From an uncultured Kangiella sp. (GTDB lineage Bacteria > Pseudomonadota > Gammaproteobacteria > Enterobacterales > DSM-103792), in NCBI GenBank assembly GCA_946480585.1, contig CAMLKQ010000130.1, positions 1 to 6,434 of the forward strand: a stretch of 6,434 bases of DNA. The letters are read 5' to 3'. The position numbers and the translations under genes were made by a program. The notes beneath the pieces were generated by a model that saw only the letters and a list, made by a program, of their open reading frames with translations, searched no databases and was not told the origin of the DNA. Every line of letters starts with the position of its first letter. Within the stretch, counting starts at the first letter, position 1. This document shows, in pieces, positions 1-5,603 of this stretch.

Positions 1-347
1 GCGGTGCCGATGATGTAGACGAAGCTTGCCAGTGCCAGCAGCAGGTAAACCAGAATCGGCAAGAAGCCTTTGGCTTTTTTCACCGCCATGTAGGCGAAGA
101 AGATGTAGGCGAACAGCACCACGACTTTCGCGGTCAGCCAGGCGTGCACGAACGGGTATTGGTGCATCAGGTAGGCGAGGTAGATGGCGCTGGCGAGCAA
201 GAAGGTGTCGATGATATGCGGCAGCACGCGGTAGGCGAAGCCGTTGTTGTTATAGCCGAGCAGGGCACGACCGCCGCGCCAGAACAGCAGAATGCCGCTG
301 AGGATGGCGGTGGTGACGTGAATGTGTTTGATGATGGTGTAGAGCAT
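1..347 (-). CDS. SirB2-family membrane protein, C-terminus cut by window edge
   Basis: The reading frame starts at ATG 347-345 and stays open for 115 codons to the window edge, so the C-terminus is missing. The protein begins MLYTIIKHIHVTTAILSG and is very hydrophobic, with about four membrane segments at residues 9-23, 46-61, 72-90 and 95-114. The KHIH near the N-terminus, the RVLPHIIDT stretch (38-48), YPF (64-66) and WLTAK (70-74) are the pattern I know from the SirB2 family of small inner-membrane proteins. That family was named after a Salmonella invasion-gene regulator locus, but its biochemical role is not established. The complete family is only slightly longer (about 120-130 residues), so little is missing. 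The ribosome binding site is weak: an A/G-rich leader (AAAGAAGAAAAC) precedes the ATG. The gene lies 156 bases downstream of speB on the same strand, separated by an inverted-repeat element. Assignment is by recall of family motifs. Confidence 0.82.
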   Translation of the reverse strand, partial: MLYTIIKHIHVTTAILSGILLFWRGGRALLGYNNNGFAYRVLPHIIDTFLLASAIYLAYLMHQYPFVHAWLTAKVVVLFAYIFFAYMAVKKAKGFLPILVYLLLALASFVYIIGT

Positions 348-375
348 GGTTTGTTTTCTTCTTTTTGAGTTTTTT

Positions 376-485
376 CCCTCCTCTCACGAGGAGGGGCTGG
401 GGGGGGTGGATTTGGGCGGTGACTGAATCCAGCAGATTTCAGTGTTCAGCCAACCACCCCTAGCCCCTCCTTGACAAGGAGGGGG
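376..485. repeat. Inverted-repeat (MITE/REP-like) intergenic element between speB and the SirB2 gene
   Basis: Two hairpins flank a short core. The left one is CCCTCCTC (376-383), loop TCAC, GAGGAGGG (388-395). The right one is CCCCTCCTT (464-472), loop GAC, AAGGAGGGG (476-484). The two ends are also inverted copies of each other: AGGAGGGGCTGGGG on the left against CCCCTAGCCCCTCCT on the right. The core holds a third small inverted repeat, ACTGAA (422-427) with TTCAGT (438-443). The arrangement is typical of a small dispersed, non-coding palindromic repeat. No T-run follows either hairpin in the transcribed direction, so it is not a standard terminator. I infer a mobile or REP-like origin; copy number cannot be judged here. 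Confidence 0.6.
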
Positions 486-503
486 ACCAAAAGGTCACGG
501 AAC

Positions 504-1487
504 TTACTTCTTGCCCTGCTTCGCCAATTTCTTGTTGCGCATCAGGCACAGGAAATCGCAGGCGAGATGTGCAGCGGCGAGGGCGGTGACTTCGCTTTGA
601 TCGTAGGACGGGGCGACTTCGACCACGTCCATGCCGATCAAGTTGACATCGCCGAGCGAGCGGACGATCGACAGCGCTTGCGCGCTGGTGAGGCCGCCCG
701 GAACCGGGGTGCCGGTGCCCGGTGCGAAAGCCGGATCGAGGCAGTCGATGTCGAAGGTCAGATAGGTCGGGTTGTTGCCGACGGTTTTCTTGATCTCGGC
801 AATCGTGGCCGCCACACCGTTCTCATGCACCCACGGCGCGAACAGCATGTTGATGCCTTGGAAGTCATCGTTCCAGGTGCGGATGCCGACTTGCACCGAG
901 CGCTTCGGATCGATCAAGCCTTCCTGCACCGCCTTGTAGAACATGGTGCCGTGGTTCAGCGAATCCGGATTGTCATCCGGCCAGGTGTCGCAGTGGGCGT
1001 CGAAGTGAATGAGGCTCAGCGGCGCACCATGCTTCTCAGCGTGTGCTTTCAGCAGCGGATAAGTAACGTAATGATCACCACCGAAGGTCAGCATGGTCGC
1101 GCCGGCATTCAGAATGGTGCGGGCGTGGTCGATGATGCTTTGCTTGATGGTCAGCGGGTTGTGGGCGTCGAACCAGCAATCGCCGTAGTCGATGACAGCA
1201 AGATCATCGAACGGGTCAAAGCCCCACGGAAACGGTTTCAATTCGGCGAGCTGCACCGAGGCGGCGCGGATGGCGCTCGGCCCCAAGCGGGCGCCGCTGC
1301 GGTAGGTGCAGGCGAGATCAAACGGAATGCCGCTGATTGCGACATCGACACCGGTCAGGTCGCGGGTGTAGTTGCGACGCATGAACGACTGGACACCGCC
1401 ATAAGTGTTTTCGATGCTGCTGCCGTACAGGGAAGTGCGGCGGATGGCGCCATCGCCGCGAAGGATGTTTTCACTTGAGTCAGTCAT
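504..1487 (-). CDS. speB: Agmatinase (agmatine ureohydrolase)
   Basis: This gene encodes a 327-residue cytoplasmic enzyme of the arginase/agmatinase (ureohydrolase) family that splits agmatine into putrescine and urea, the second step of the arginine decarboxylase route to polyamines. The binuclear manganese ligands are all visible: His139 in GGDH, Asp163, His165 and Asp167 in FDAHCD, and Asp246 and Asp248 in FDIDCLDP. The loop APGTGTPVPGGL (255-266) and MDVVEVAPSYD (286-296) are also present. The wording is much closer to E. coli SpeB than to arginase, for example HGTMFYKAVQEGLIDP and VQVGIRT. The length is normal for the family, with about 20 extra residues mainly at the N-terminus. An in-frame TAA lies only four codons before the ATG, which fixes the start, although the ribosome binding site is poor. 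No arginine decarboxylase gene is adjacent in the window. The gene has its own promoter upstream. Confidence 0.96.
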   Translation of the reverse strand: MTDSSENILRGDGAIRRTSLYGSSIENTYGGVQSFMRRNYTRDLTGVDVAISGIPFDLACTYRSGARLGPSAIRAASVQLAELKPFPWGFDPFDDLAVIDYGDCWFDAHNPLTIKQSIIDHARTILNAGATMLTFGGDHYVTYPLLKAHAEKHGAPLSLIHFDAHCDTWPDDNPDSLNHGTMFYKAVQEGLIDPKRSVQVGIRTWNDDFQGINMLFAPWVHENGVAATIAEIKKTVGNNPTYLTFDIDCLDPAFAPGTGTPVPGGLTSAQALSIVRSLGDVNLIGMDVVEVAPSYDQSEVTALAAAHLACDFLCLMRNKKLAKQGKK

Positions 1488-1507
1488 GGGAGAAATCCAT
1501 TACTGCA

Positions 1508-1530
1508 CGGTCGGGCCGAACGGCCAACCG
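1508..1530 (-). other. Possible leader hairpin in the speB 5' untranslated region
   Basis: In the roughly 80-base leader of speB, CGGT (1508-1511) and GGCC (1514-1517) can pair with GGCC (1522-1525) and ACCG (1527-1530) around a GAAC loop, with a small asymmetric internal loop. It ends about 20 bases before the start codon. The stem is short, and a regulatory role is only a possibility. Confidence 0.3.
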
Positions 1531-1576
1531 ATTCCCAGTCCACTAGGCCGACGGGTGGAGGCGCAAAAGCGGCGAA

Positions 1577-1585
1577 ATTGTAGCA
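1577..1585 (-). promoter_or_regulatory. Extended -10 promoter of speB
   Basis: Read on the minus strand the bases are TGCTACAAT, that is TG-N-TACAAT, an extended sigma70 -10 element with five of six consensus bases in the hexamer. No good -35 is seen 17 bases further upstream, which is normal for extended -10 promoters. Transcription would start near 1570, giving a leader of about 80 bases before the speB ATG. The same nine bases occur upstream of gltX. Confidence 0.6.
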
Positions 1586-1680
1586 AATCGCCCGCGCCGG
1601 CACGGTGGCCGATCCGGCGATTTCATCCTGCGGAAATGAATGCGCTGCGGGCGGCAGCTGCGGTAAACCGGCAGGGCAGC

Positions 1681-1707
1681 AAAAAGGGGGCTCGGATGAG
1701 CCCCTTT
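1681..1707 (-). terminator. Rho-independent terminator of the M28 peptidase gene
   Basis: On the minus strand, GGGGCTC (1704-1698), a four-base loop and GAGCCCC (1693-1687) form a perfect seven-pair GC-rich stem, followed by C and five T (1686-1681). It lies about 25 bases after the stop codon of the peptidase gene and upstream of the speB promoter, so it separates the two transcription units. Confidence 0.85.
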
Positions 1708-1731
1708 CTGGGTCGCAATCGTGCGGCGGGT

Positions 1732-3411
1732 TTACTTCGGCAGCTCGGTCAGCGCCTTGCGCTCTTTTGCACGCTGGCGTTTCTTGGCTTTTTCCTGTTC
1801 CTGCTGCTGCTCCAGCTCGCTGGGCGCGGTCGGCATCGGTTTGCGCGGGACGCGGGTCTCGGCCATGGCTGCTTTGTAGGCAAAGGTCGCCATCACCACG
1901 GCCGCTTGCCGCATGTCGTCCGGCAATACATGGTCAAACGAATCGACGTGGGTGTGGTGCAGGCGCGGCGAGTAATCGAGCGGGTCCTGGACAAACTGGA
2001 AGCCGGGCAGGCCGACGTTGTCGAACGATTCGTGATCGGTGCCGCCGGTCGCGTTGGCGTTGATGGTGCCTTCGCTCAGATCCGACAGCGGGCCAAACCA
2101 GTCACTGAACAGCGACTTCACCGCGACGTTGCCTTCGGTGTAGATGCCGCGGAATTTGCCGCTGCCGTTGTCCATGTTGAAGTAGACCGAGAAGCGATCG
2201 TAATCCGGCTTTTTGCTGATCGGCCAACCTGGCGACGTCCAGTACCACGGCGTCAGTTCACGCTCGGCCGGATCGGTCGGCTTTGGCCGCGTTGCGAGAT
2301 GCTGTTCGACGTAGGCGCGCGAGCCGTACAGGCCTTGCTCCTCACCGGACCAGAGGCCGATGCGGATGGTCCGTTTCGGTTTGATGTCCAGCTTCTTCAG
2401 GATGCGCATCGCTTCCATGGTGACGGCAACGCCGGCGGCATTGTCGACGCCACCGGTGCTGGCATGCCACGAATCGAGGTGAGCGCCGATCATGACGATT
2501 TCCGGGTTTTTGTCACTGCCCGGGATCTCGGCAATGGTGTTGTAGCTCTTGTTGTCCTCATCATGAAAACGGGCGTCGATGTTCAGCGCAATGCGCGGCG
2601 TTTCGCCTTTTTCCAGAAGGCGCAACAGCAACTGATAATGCTCGGACGACAGAATCAAGGCTGGCACCGGAAAGGTTTTGCCGACCCGGTGATCGTGACC
2701 GAACACGCGAATGAGGCCGCCGTCGCGACTGCTGCGGTAGAGCGCGGCTTTGGCGTTTTCCTGTTTCAGGAAGGCGCTCACCGCTTCGCGGAACGCGAGG
2801 CGCTTGCGGTTCTGGGCGATCGAATCCGGCGCACCGTGGGCGTGACTCGCCGGGCGTTTCAGATCGAGGTTTTTCATTTTGCCGAGATCGTCGCTGCTGT
2901 AGCGTTTGAAAATCTCCGGCTGCGGCTCGCCGATGTCTTCCGGCTCGCTCAGCAGCACGATCTTGCCGGTGATCTTGCCGCGGTATTTTTCCAACTCGGC
3001 TTCGGTGACGGCGTCAACAAACACCACCTCAGCTTCGATGGTGCCATTGCTGCCTGGCGTCCACGCCACCGGCAGCCCCATCAGCGGTGCCTTGCGCGGG
3101 TGCAGCATTTGCACGTGGGCGCTGTCGTAACTCCAGCCACGACCGAATTCAAAACCTTCAAGGTGCACATTCGACAAGCCCCAGGCTTGCAACTGTTCGA
3201 CAGTCCAGGCGCTGGCTTGCTGCATCTGCGGTGAGCCGGTCAGGCGCGGACCAATACCATCAGTCAGGTGTAGCAGCGTGGTCATCACTTGCGAGTGATA
3301 GAGGCCTTCGCTGCGAATGCGGTTGATGGTTTCCAGATCGTTTTTGGCAAAAGCGGTAGAAGTGCAGGCCGCGCCGAGCACGGCGGTCATCAACAAGGGG
3401 CGTAGGGCCAC
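1732..3411 (-). CDS. Secreted M28-family zinc metallopeptidase (aminopeptidase-like)
   Basis: The product is a 559-residue exported peptidase. I chose GTG 3411-3409 as the start because GGAG lies seven bases upstream and the resulting N-terminus is a compact signal peptide: one Arg, a hydrophobic core (residues 5-15) and an AFA cleavage site after residue 22. A longer frame from ATG 3453 would add 14 residues that spoil this signal. Residues about 125-255 look like an inserted protease-associated (PA) region. The M28 catalytic domain follows, with co-catalytic zinc ligands His311 (AHLDSW), Asp323 (GGVDNAAG), Glu358 with catalytic Glu357 (WSGEEQG), Asp414 (NMDNGSG) and His486 (HHTHVDSFD). No ligand is missing. 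The last 28 residues are a Gln/Lys/Arg/Glu-rich, probably disordered or helical tail. Family members remove N-terminal residues from peptides; substrate choice cannot be read from the sequence. A lipoprotein reading (Cys16) is less likely. The gene is monocistronic between terminators. Confidence 0.92.
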   Translation of the reverse strand: MALRPLLMTAVLGAACTSTAFAKNDLETINRIRSEGLYHSQVMTTLLHLTDGIGPRLTGSPQMQQASAWTVEQLQAWGLSNVHLEGFEFGRGWSYDSAHVQMLHPRKAPLMGLPVAWTPGSNGTIEAEVVFVDAVTEAELEKYRGKITGKIVLLSEPEDIGEPQPEIFKRYSSDDLGKMKNLDLKRPASHAHGAPDSIAQNRKRLAFREAVSAFLKQENAKAALYRSSRDGGLIRVFGHDHRVGKTFPVPALILSSEHYQLLLRLLEKGETPRIALNIDARFHDEDNKSYNTIAEIPGSDKNPEIVMIGAHLDSWHASTGGVDNAAGVAVTMEAMRILKKLDIKPKRTIRIGLWSGEEQGLYGSRAYVEQHLATRPKPTDPAERELTPWYWTSPGWPISKKPDYDRFSVYFNMDNGSGKFRGIYTEGNVAVKSLFSDWFGPLSDLSEGTINANATGGTDHESFDNVGLPGFQFVQDPLDYSPRLHHTHVDSFDHVLPDDMRQAAVVMATFAYKAAMAETRVPRKPMPTAPSELEQQQEQEKAKKRQRAKERKALTELPK

Positions 3412-3418
3412 GGGAAAT

Positions 3419-3450
3419 CTCCGGCAGACGTAAGCGGGGGGCTGCCGGAG
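3419..3450 (-). promoter_or_regulatory. Palindrome covering the ribosome binding site of the M28 peptidase gene
   Basis: CTCCGGCAG (3419-3427) and CTGCCGGAG (3442-3450) form a perfect nine-base inverted repeat separated by 14 bases. On the minus-strand message the distal arm contains GGAG (3422-3419), which is the ribosome binding site of the GTG start at 3411. The proximal arm overlaps a weak -10-like hexamer TATGCT (3454-3449). The repeat could therefore be an RNA hairpin hiding the ribosome binding site, or a DNA operator at the promoter. The repeat is seen directly; its role is inferred. Confidence 0.5.
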
Positions 3451-3502
3451 CATAACGCTGGTACCGGCGTCGGAGAATCGCCGGACACAAAATCTGACAA
3501 AG

Positions 3503-3531
3503 AAAAAGCCCGCTCGGGGAGCGGGCTTTTT
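3503..3531 (-). terminator. Terminator of the tRNA-Val transcript (symmetrical)
   Basis: AAAAAGCCCGCTC (3503-3515) pairs perfectly with GAGCGGGCTTTTT (3519-3531) around a GGG loop. On the minus strand the GC stem is followed by five T, six bases after the encoded CCA of tRNA-Val. Because of the A-run on the other side the structure could also stop plus-strand transcripts, although nothing obvious arrives from that direction. Confidence 0.92.
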
Positions 3532-3537
3532 GCGATT

Positions 3538-3613
3538 TGGTGGGCGCTGACGGGCTCGAACCGCCGACCCCCTCCTTGTAAGGGAGATGCTCTACCAACT
3601 GAGCTAAGCGCCC
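3538..3613 (-). tRNA. tRNA-Val(TAC)
   Basis: This is a complete 76-base cloverleaf on the minus strand with the CCA end encoded. The acceptor stem GGGCGCT pairs with AGCGCCC, the D arm is GCTC-AGTTGGTA-GAGC, the anticodon stem TCTCC/GGAGG encloses the loop CTTACAA, and the T arm is GGCGG-TTCGAGC-CCGTC. The anticodon TAC reads GTA and other GTN valine codons. The body is close to E. coli tRNA-Val(UAC). It stands alone between its own promoter and terminator and diverges from gltX. Confidence 0.97.
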
Positions 3614-3638
3614 GAAAACTGCATGTCCGGCAAGTGCT

Positions 3639-3657
3639 GACCGGTTCTTTTCCGGTC
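3639..3657 (-). other. Small hairpin in the tRNA-Val precursor leader
   Basis: GACCGG (3639-3644) and CCGGTC (3652-3657) form a perfect six-base stem with a seven-base loop. It lies in the 5' leader of the tRNA-Val precursor, between the promoter and the mature 5' end, and would be removed during maturation. Any role in processing is inferred. Confidence 0.4.
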
Positions 3658-3676
3658 GGGTCCGGAAAGGCGCGCC

Positions 3677-3705
3677 ATCATAGGGACCGACTCCCCCAAG
3701 GTCAA
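3677..3705 (-). promoter_or_regulatory. Sigma70 promoter of tRNA-Val
   Basis: On the minus strand TTGACC (3705-3700), a 17-base spacer and TATGAT (3682-3677) match the sigma70 consensus at five of six bases each. A GC-rich stretch (GGCGCGCC) follows the -10, the kind of discriminator associated with stringent control of stable RNA genes. Transcription should start near 3670, giving a leader of about 57 bases before the mature tRNA. Confidence 0.88.
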
Positions 3706-3758
3706 GCATTGCCGAAACATTCTTGCCGCGGTGACGGTGGCTGTGGCATCGCGTATCG

Positions 3759-3790
3759 GCCGCCAAAGCGCATGGCGGCGCTGCTACAAT
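3759..3790 (+). promoter_or_regulatory. Extended -10 promoter of gltX with an adjacent inverted repeat
   Basis: TGCTACAAT (3782-3790) is an extended -10 element, identical over nine bases to the one of speB. No convincing -35 is present at the usual distance; that place is taken by the inverted repeat GCCGCCA (3759-3765) and TGGCGGC (3773-3779), which could be an operator. The start site would be near 3797, giving a leader of about 77 bases. Confidence 0.6.
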
Positions 3791-3858
3791 GCCGGCCCCG
3801 TTCGGCCAGCCCTCGCCAATTCTGAGAACAGGCCCCCCGAAAATCGGCCCTTCTGAAC

Positions 3859-3863
3859 AGGAA
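3859..3863 (+). promoter_or_regulatory. Ribosome binding site of gltX
   Basis: AGGAA lies ten bases before ATG 3874, a little further than ideal. It supports this ATG, which also gives the conserved N-terminus directly before the RFAPSPTG motif. Confidence 0.6.
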
Positions 3864-3873
3864 TTTCCAGAAC

Positions 3874-5280
3874 ATGACCGTCCGTACCCGTTTTGCGCCG
3901 AGCCCGACCGGCTATCTGCACGTTGGCGGCGCCCGCACTGCGCTCTATTCCTATCTTTATGCTCGCCGTATGGGCGGTCAGTATGTGTTGCGTATCGAAG
4001 ACACGGATCTGGAGCGGTCGACCGATGCCGCCGTGCAGGCGATTTTCGATGGACTGAACTGGCTCGGCCTGAAAGAAGACGAAGGTCCGTTTTTCCAGAC
4101 CAAGCGGTTTGATCGCTACAAGGAAGTGATTCAGCAGATGCTGAAAGCCGGCACAGCCTATCGCTGTACCTGCACCAAAGAGCGGCTCGAACAATTGCGC
4201 GCCGATCAGGAAGCACGCAAAGAAAAGCCTCGTTACGATGGCCACTGCCGCAACCAGCCGCCGGCCAATGACGGCATGCCGTTTGTGGTCCGGTTCAAGA
4301 ATCCGATTGGCGGTGTTGTGGCCTGGGACGATTTGATTCTCGGCCGCATCGAAATTGCCAACGACGAACTCGATGATTTGATCATCGCCCGCACTGACGG
4401 CTCGCCGACCTACAACTTCTGCGTGGTGGTCGATGATTACGACATGAAGATCAGCCACGTCATTCGCGGCAACGATCACGTCTCGAACACGCCGAAGCAG
4501 ATCAATATTCTGCTCGCGCTCGGCGGCACGCTGCCGCAGTACGGGCATCTGCCGATGATTCTCGGTCAGGATGGTCAGAAACTGTCCAAGCGTCACGGTG
4601 CGGTCAGTGTCATCCAGTACCGCGATGAAGGCTATTTGCCGCAGGCGCTGCTGAATTATCTGGTCCGACTCGGCTGGTCACACGGTGACCAGGAAATTTT
4701 TTCGATGGCCGAGATGATTCAGTATTTCGACGTGAAAGACGTCAACAAATCCGCCGCGGCGTTCGATACCAAGAAGCTGTTGTGGCTGAACCATCACTAC
4801 ATCAAGAGTTCGCCGGCTGACGAAGTGGCCAAGCACCTCGAATGGCATATGCAGGATCAGGGCATCGATCTGGCGAACGGTCCGGCCTTGGCACGCGTGG
4901 TGTCGGCACAAGCCGAACGCTGCGACAACTTGCGCACGATGGCGCAGCAGAGCCGGTATTTCTATCAGGAATTTGATGACTACGATGCGGCCTCTGCCGA
5001 CAAACAATTGACCGCGCAAACGCGCGCGGCGTTGGCGAGCTTGCGCGAGCAGCTGGCCGCGCTGGCCGAGTGGAATGCGGCCGCGATTCATGGCGCGGTC
5101 GATACGGTTTGCAAGAACCTGAGCTTGGGTTTTGGCAAAGTCGCGCCGCCGCTGCGCGTTGCCATCACCGGCTCGACCGCGTCGCCGTCGATCGACATCA
5201 CGGCCGAATTGATCGGCAAAAACCGGGTGCTGGCGCGCATTGATCGGGCGCTGGCTTTTATCGATAAAAAAGTCGGGTAA
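3874..5280 (+). CDS. gltX: Glutamyl-tRNA synthetase
   Basis: This gene encodes a full-length (468-residue) class I aminoacyl-tRNA synthetase that charges tRNA-Glu with glutamate in the cytoplasm; E. coli GltX is nearly the same length and colinear. The HIGH-type signature is [11 protein letters not shown] (residues 9-19) and the KMSKS-type loop is KLSKR (236-240) followed by HGAVSV. RIEDTD (40-45), [15 protein letters not shown] (174-188) and [12 protein letters not shown] (196-207) are conserved family stretches. A zinc-type insertion carries Cys98, Cys100 and Cys125; residue 127 is Asn where E. coli has His, and a His stands at 124. The C-terminal third (from about 310) is the helical anticodon-binding region. 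It resembles the canonical rather than the second, GlxA/YadB-like type. It diverges from tRNA-Val and is followed seven bases later by the promoter of the tRNA-Ala/tRNA-Glu unit. Confidence 0.98.
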   Translation: MTVRTRFAPSPTGYLHVGGARTALYSYLYARRMGGQYVLRIEDTDLERSTDAAVQAIFDGLNWLGLKEDEGPFFQTKRFDRYKEVIQQMLKAGTAYRCTCTKERLEQLRADQEARKEKPRYDGHCRNQPPANDGMPFVVRFKNPIGGVVAWDDLILGRIEIANDELDDLIIARTDGSPTYNFCVVVDDYDMKISHVIRGNDHVSNTPKQINILLALGGTLPQYGHLPMILGQDGQKLSKRHGAVSVIQYRDEGYLPQALLNYLVRLGWSHGDQEIFSMAEMIQYFDVKDVNKSAAAFDTKKLLWLNHHYIKSSPADEVAKHLEWHMQDQGIDLANGPALARVVSAQAERCDNLRTMAQQSRYFYQEFDDYDAASADKQLTAQTRAALASLREQLAALAEWNAAAIHGAVDTVCKNLSLGFGKVAPPLRVAITGSTASPSIDITAELIGKNRVLARIDRALAFIDKKVG

Positions 5281-5286
5281 GAGTTG

Positions 5287-5315
5287 TTGACAGGCGCGTA
5301 GGGCACCCCTAAAAT
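5287..5315 (+). promoter_or_regulatory. Strong sigma70 promoter of the tRNA-Ala/tRNA-Glu unit
   Basis: A perfect -35 TTGACA (5287-5292) is separated by exactly 17 bases from TAAAAT (5310-5315). It is followed by GCGCGCC, a GC-rich discriminator typical of stringently controlled stable RNA promoters. Transcription would begin near 5322, only about seven bases before the mature tRNA-Ala. The promoter begins just after the gltX stop codon. Confidence 0.92.
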
Positions 5316-5328
5316 GCGCGCCTCTTTC

Positions 5329-5404
<76 letters not shown>

Positions 5405-5411
5405 GATTCTC

Positions 5412-5436
5412 GAAGGGCCGTCTCTAGCGGCCCTTC
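5412..5436 (+). other. Hairpin between tRNA-Ala and tRNA-Glu
   Basis: GAAGGGCCG (5412-5420) pairs perfectly with CGGCCCTTC (5428-5436) around a seven-base loop. It begins eight bases after the CCA of tRNA-Ala. The bases after it (AATTTGG) are only a weak T-tract, so it is more likely a processing or partially terminating hairpin than a full terminator. tRNA-Glu has no convincing promoter of its own, which also argues for read-through. Confidence 0.6.
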
Positions 5437-5478
5437 AATTTGGTAGGCAGTACCGAAAGTTGCAGTACAAACGGTTTA

Positions 5479-5554
5479 GTCCCCATCGTCTAGAGGCCTA
5501 GGACATCGCCCTTTCACGGCGGTAACCGGGGTTCGAATCCCCGTGGGGACGCCA
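5479..5554 (+). tRNA. tRNA-Glu(TTC)
   Basis: This is a complete 76-base tRNA with encoded CCA. The acceptor GTCCCCA pairs with TGGGGAC, the anticodon stem CGCC/GGCG encloses a loop with TTC (reads GAA and GAG), and the T arm is CCGGG-TTCGAAT-CCCCG-like. It is the substrate of the glutamyl-tRNA synthetase encoded just upstream. Charged tRNA-Glu also feeds haem synthesis in bacteria using the C5 pathway. It is the second tRNA of the unit and is followed directly by a terminator. Confidence 0.98.
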
Positions 5555-5555
5555 A

Positions 5556-5597
5556 AAAAAGCAAAAGGCCCGGTTAATACCGGGCCTTTTGCTTTTT
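5556..5597 (+). terminator. Rho-independent terminator of the tRNA-Ala/tRNA-Glu unit
   Basis: GCAAAAGGCCCGGT (5561-5574) pairs with ACCGGGCCTTTTGC (5579-5592) around a TAAT loop, and flanking A5 (5556-5560) and T5 (5593-5597) extend the perfect match to 19 pairs. It begins one base after the CCA of tRNA-Glu. It is strong on the plus strand and symmetrical enough to work on the minus strand too. Confidence 0.95.
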
Positions 5598-5603
5598 CCG
5601 CTT

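Noticed and set aside
376..395. Hairpin as terminator of speB
   Set aside because: On the minus strand the stem is followed by A residues, not T, so it does not fit intrinsic termination; the T-run is on the wrong side.
471..476. TTGACA read as a -35 box
   Set aside because: It lies inside the loop and arms of the 464-484 hairpin and has no -10 at 16-18 bases downstream, nor a plus-strand gene to serve.
471..1478. 335-codon plus-strand open frame across speB
   Set aside because: It is antisense to a clear agmatinase, has no family resemblance, and arises from the GC-rich codon pattern of speB read on the other strand.
1405..3234. 609-codon plus-strand open frame
   Set aside because: It runs antisense through the M28 peptidase and the speB 5' end, has Arg/Val/Gly/Asp-rich composition typical of shadow frames, and would cross a terminator. 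The M28 protein has all its catalytic residues on the other strand.
3411..3453. Upstream ATG start (3453) for the M28 peptidase
   Set aside because: It has no ribosome binding site, would start inside the palindrome region, and adds 14 residues before an otherwise ideal signal peptide. The GTG at 3411 has GGAG at the right distance.
3260..4596. Minus-strand open frames across tRNA-Val and the 5' part of gltX
   Set aside because: They overlap a tRNA gene and the conserved synthetase gene, and their translations resemble no family.
5466..5471. TACAAA as a -10 for tRNA-Glu
   Set aside because: There is no -35 at suitable spacing and the implied start would coincide with the mature 5' end; co-transcription from the tRNA-Ala promoter is simpler.
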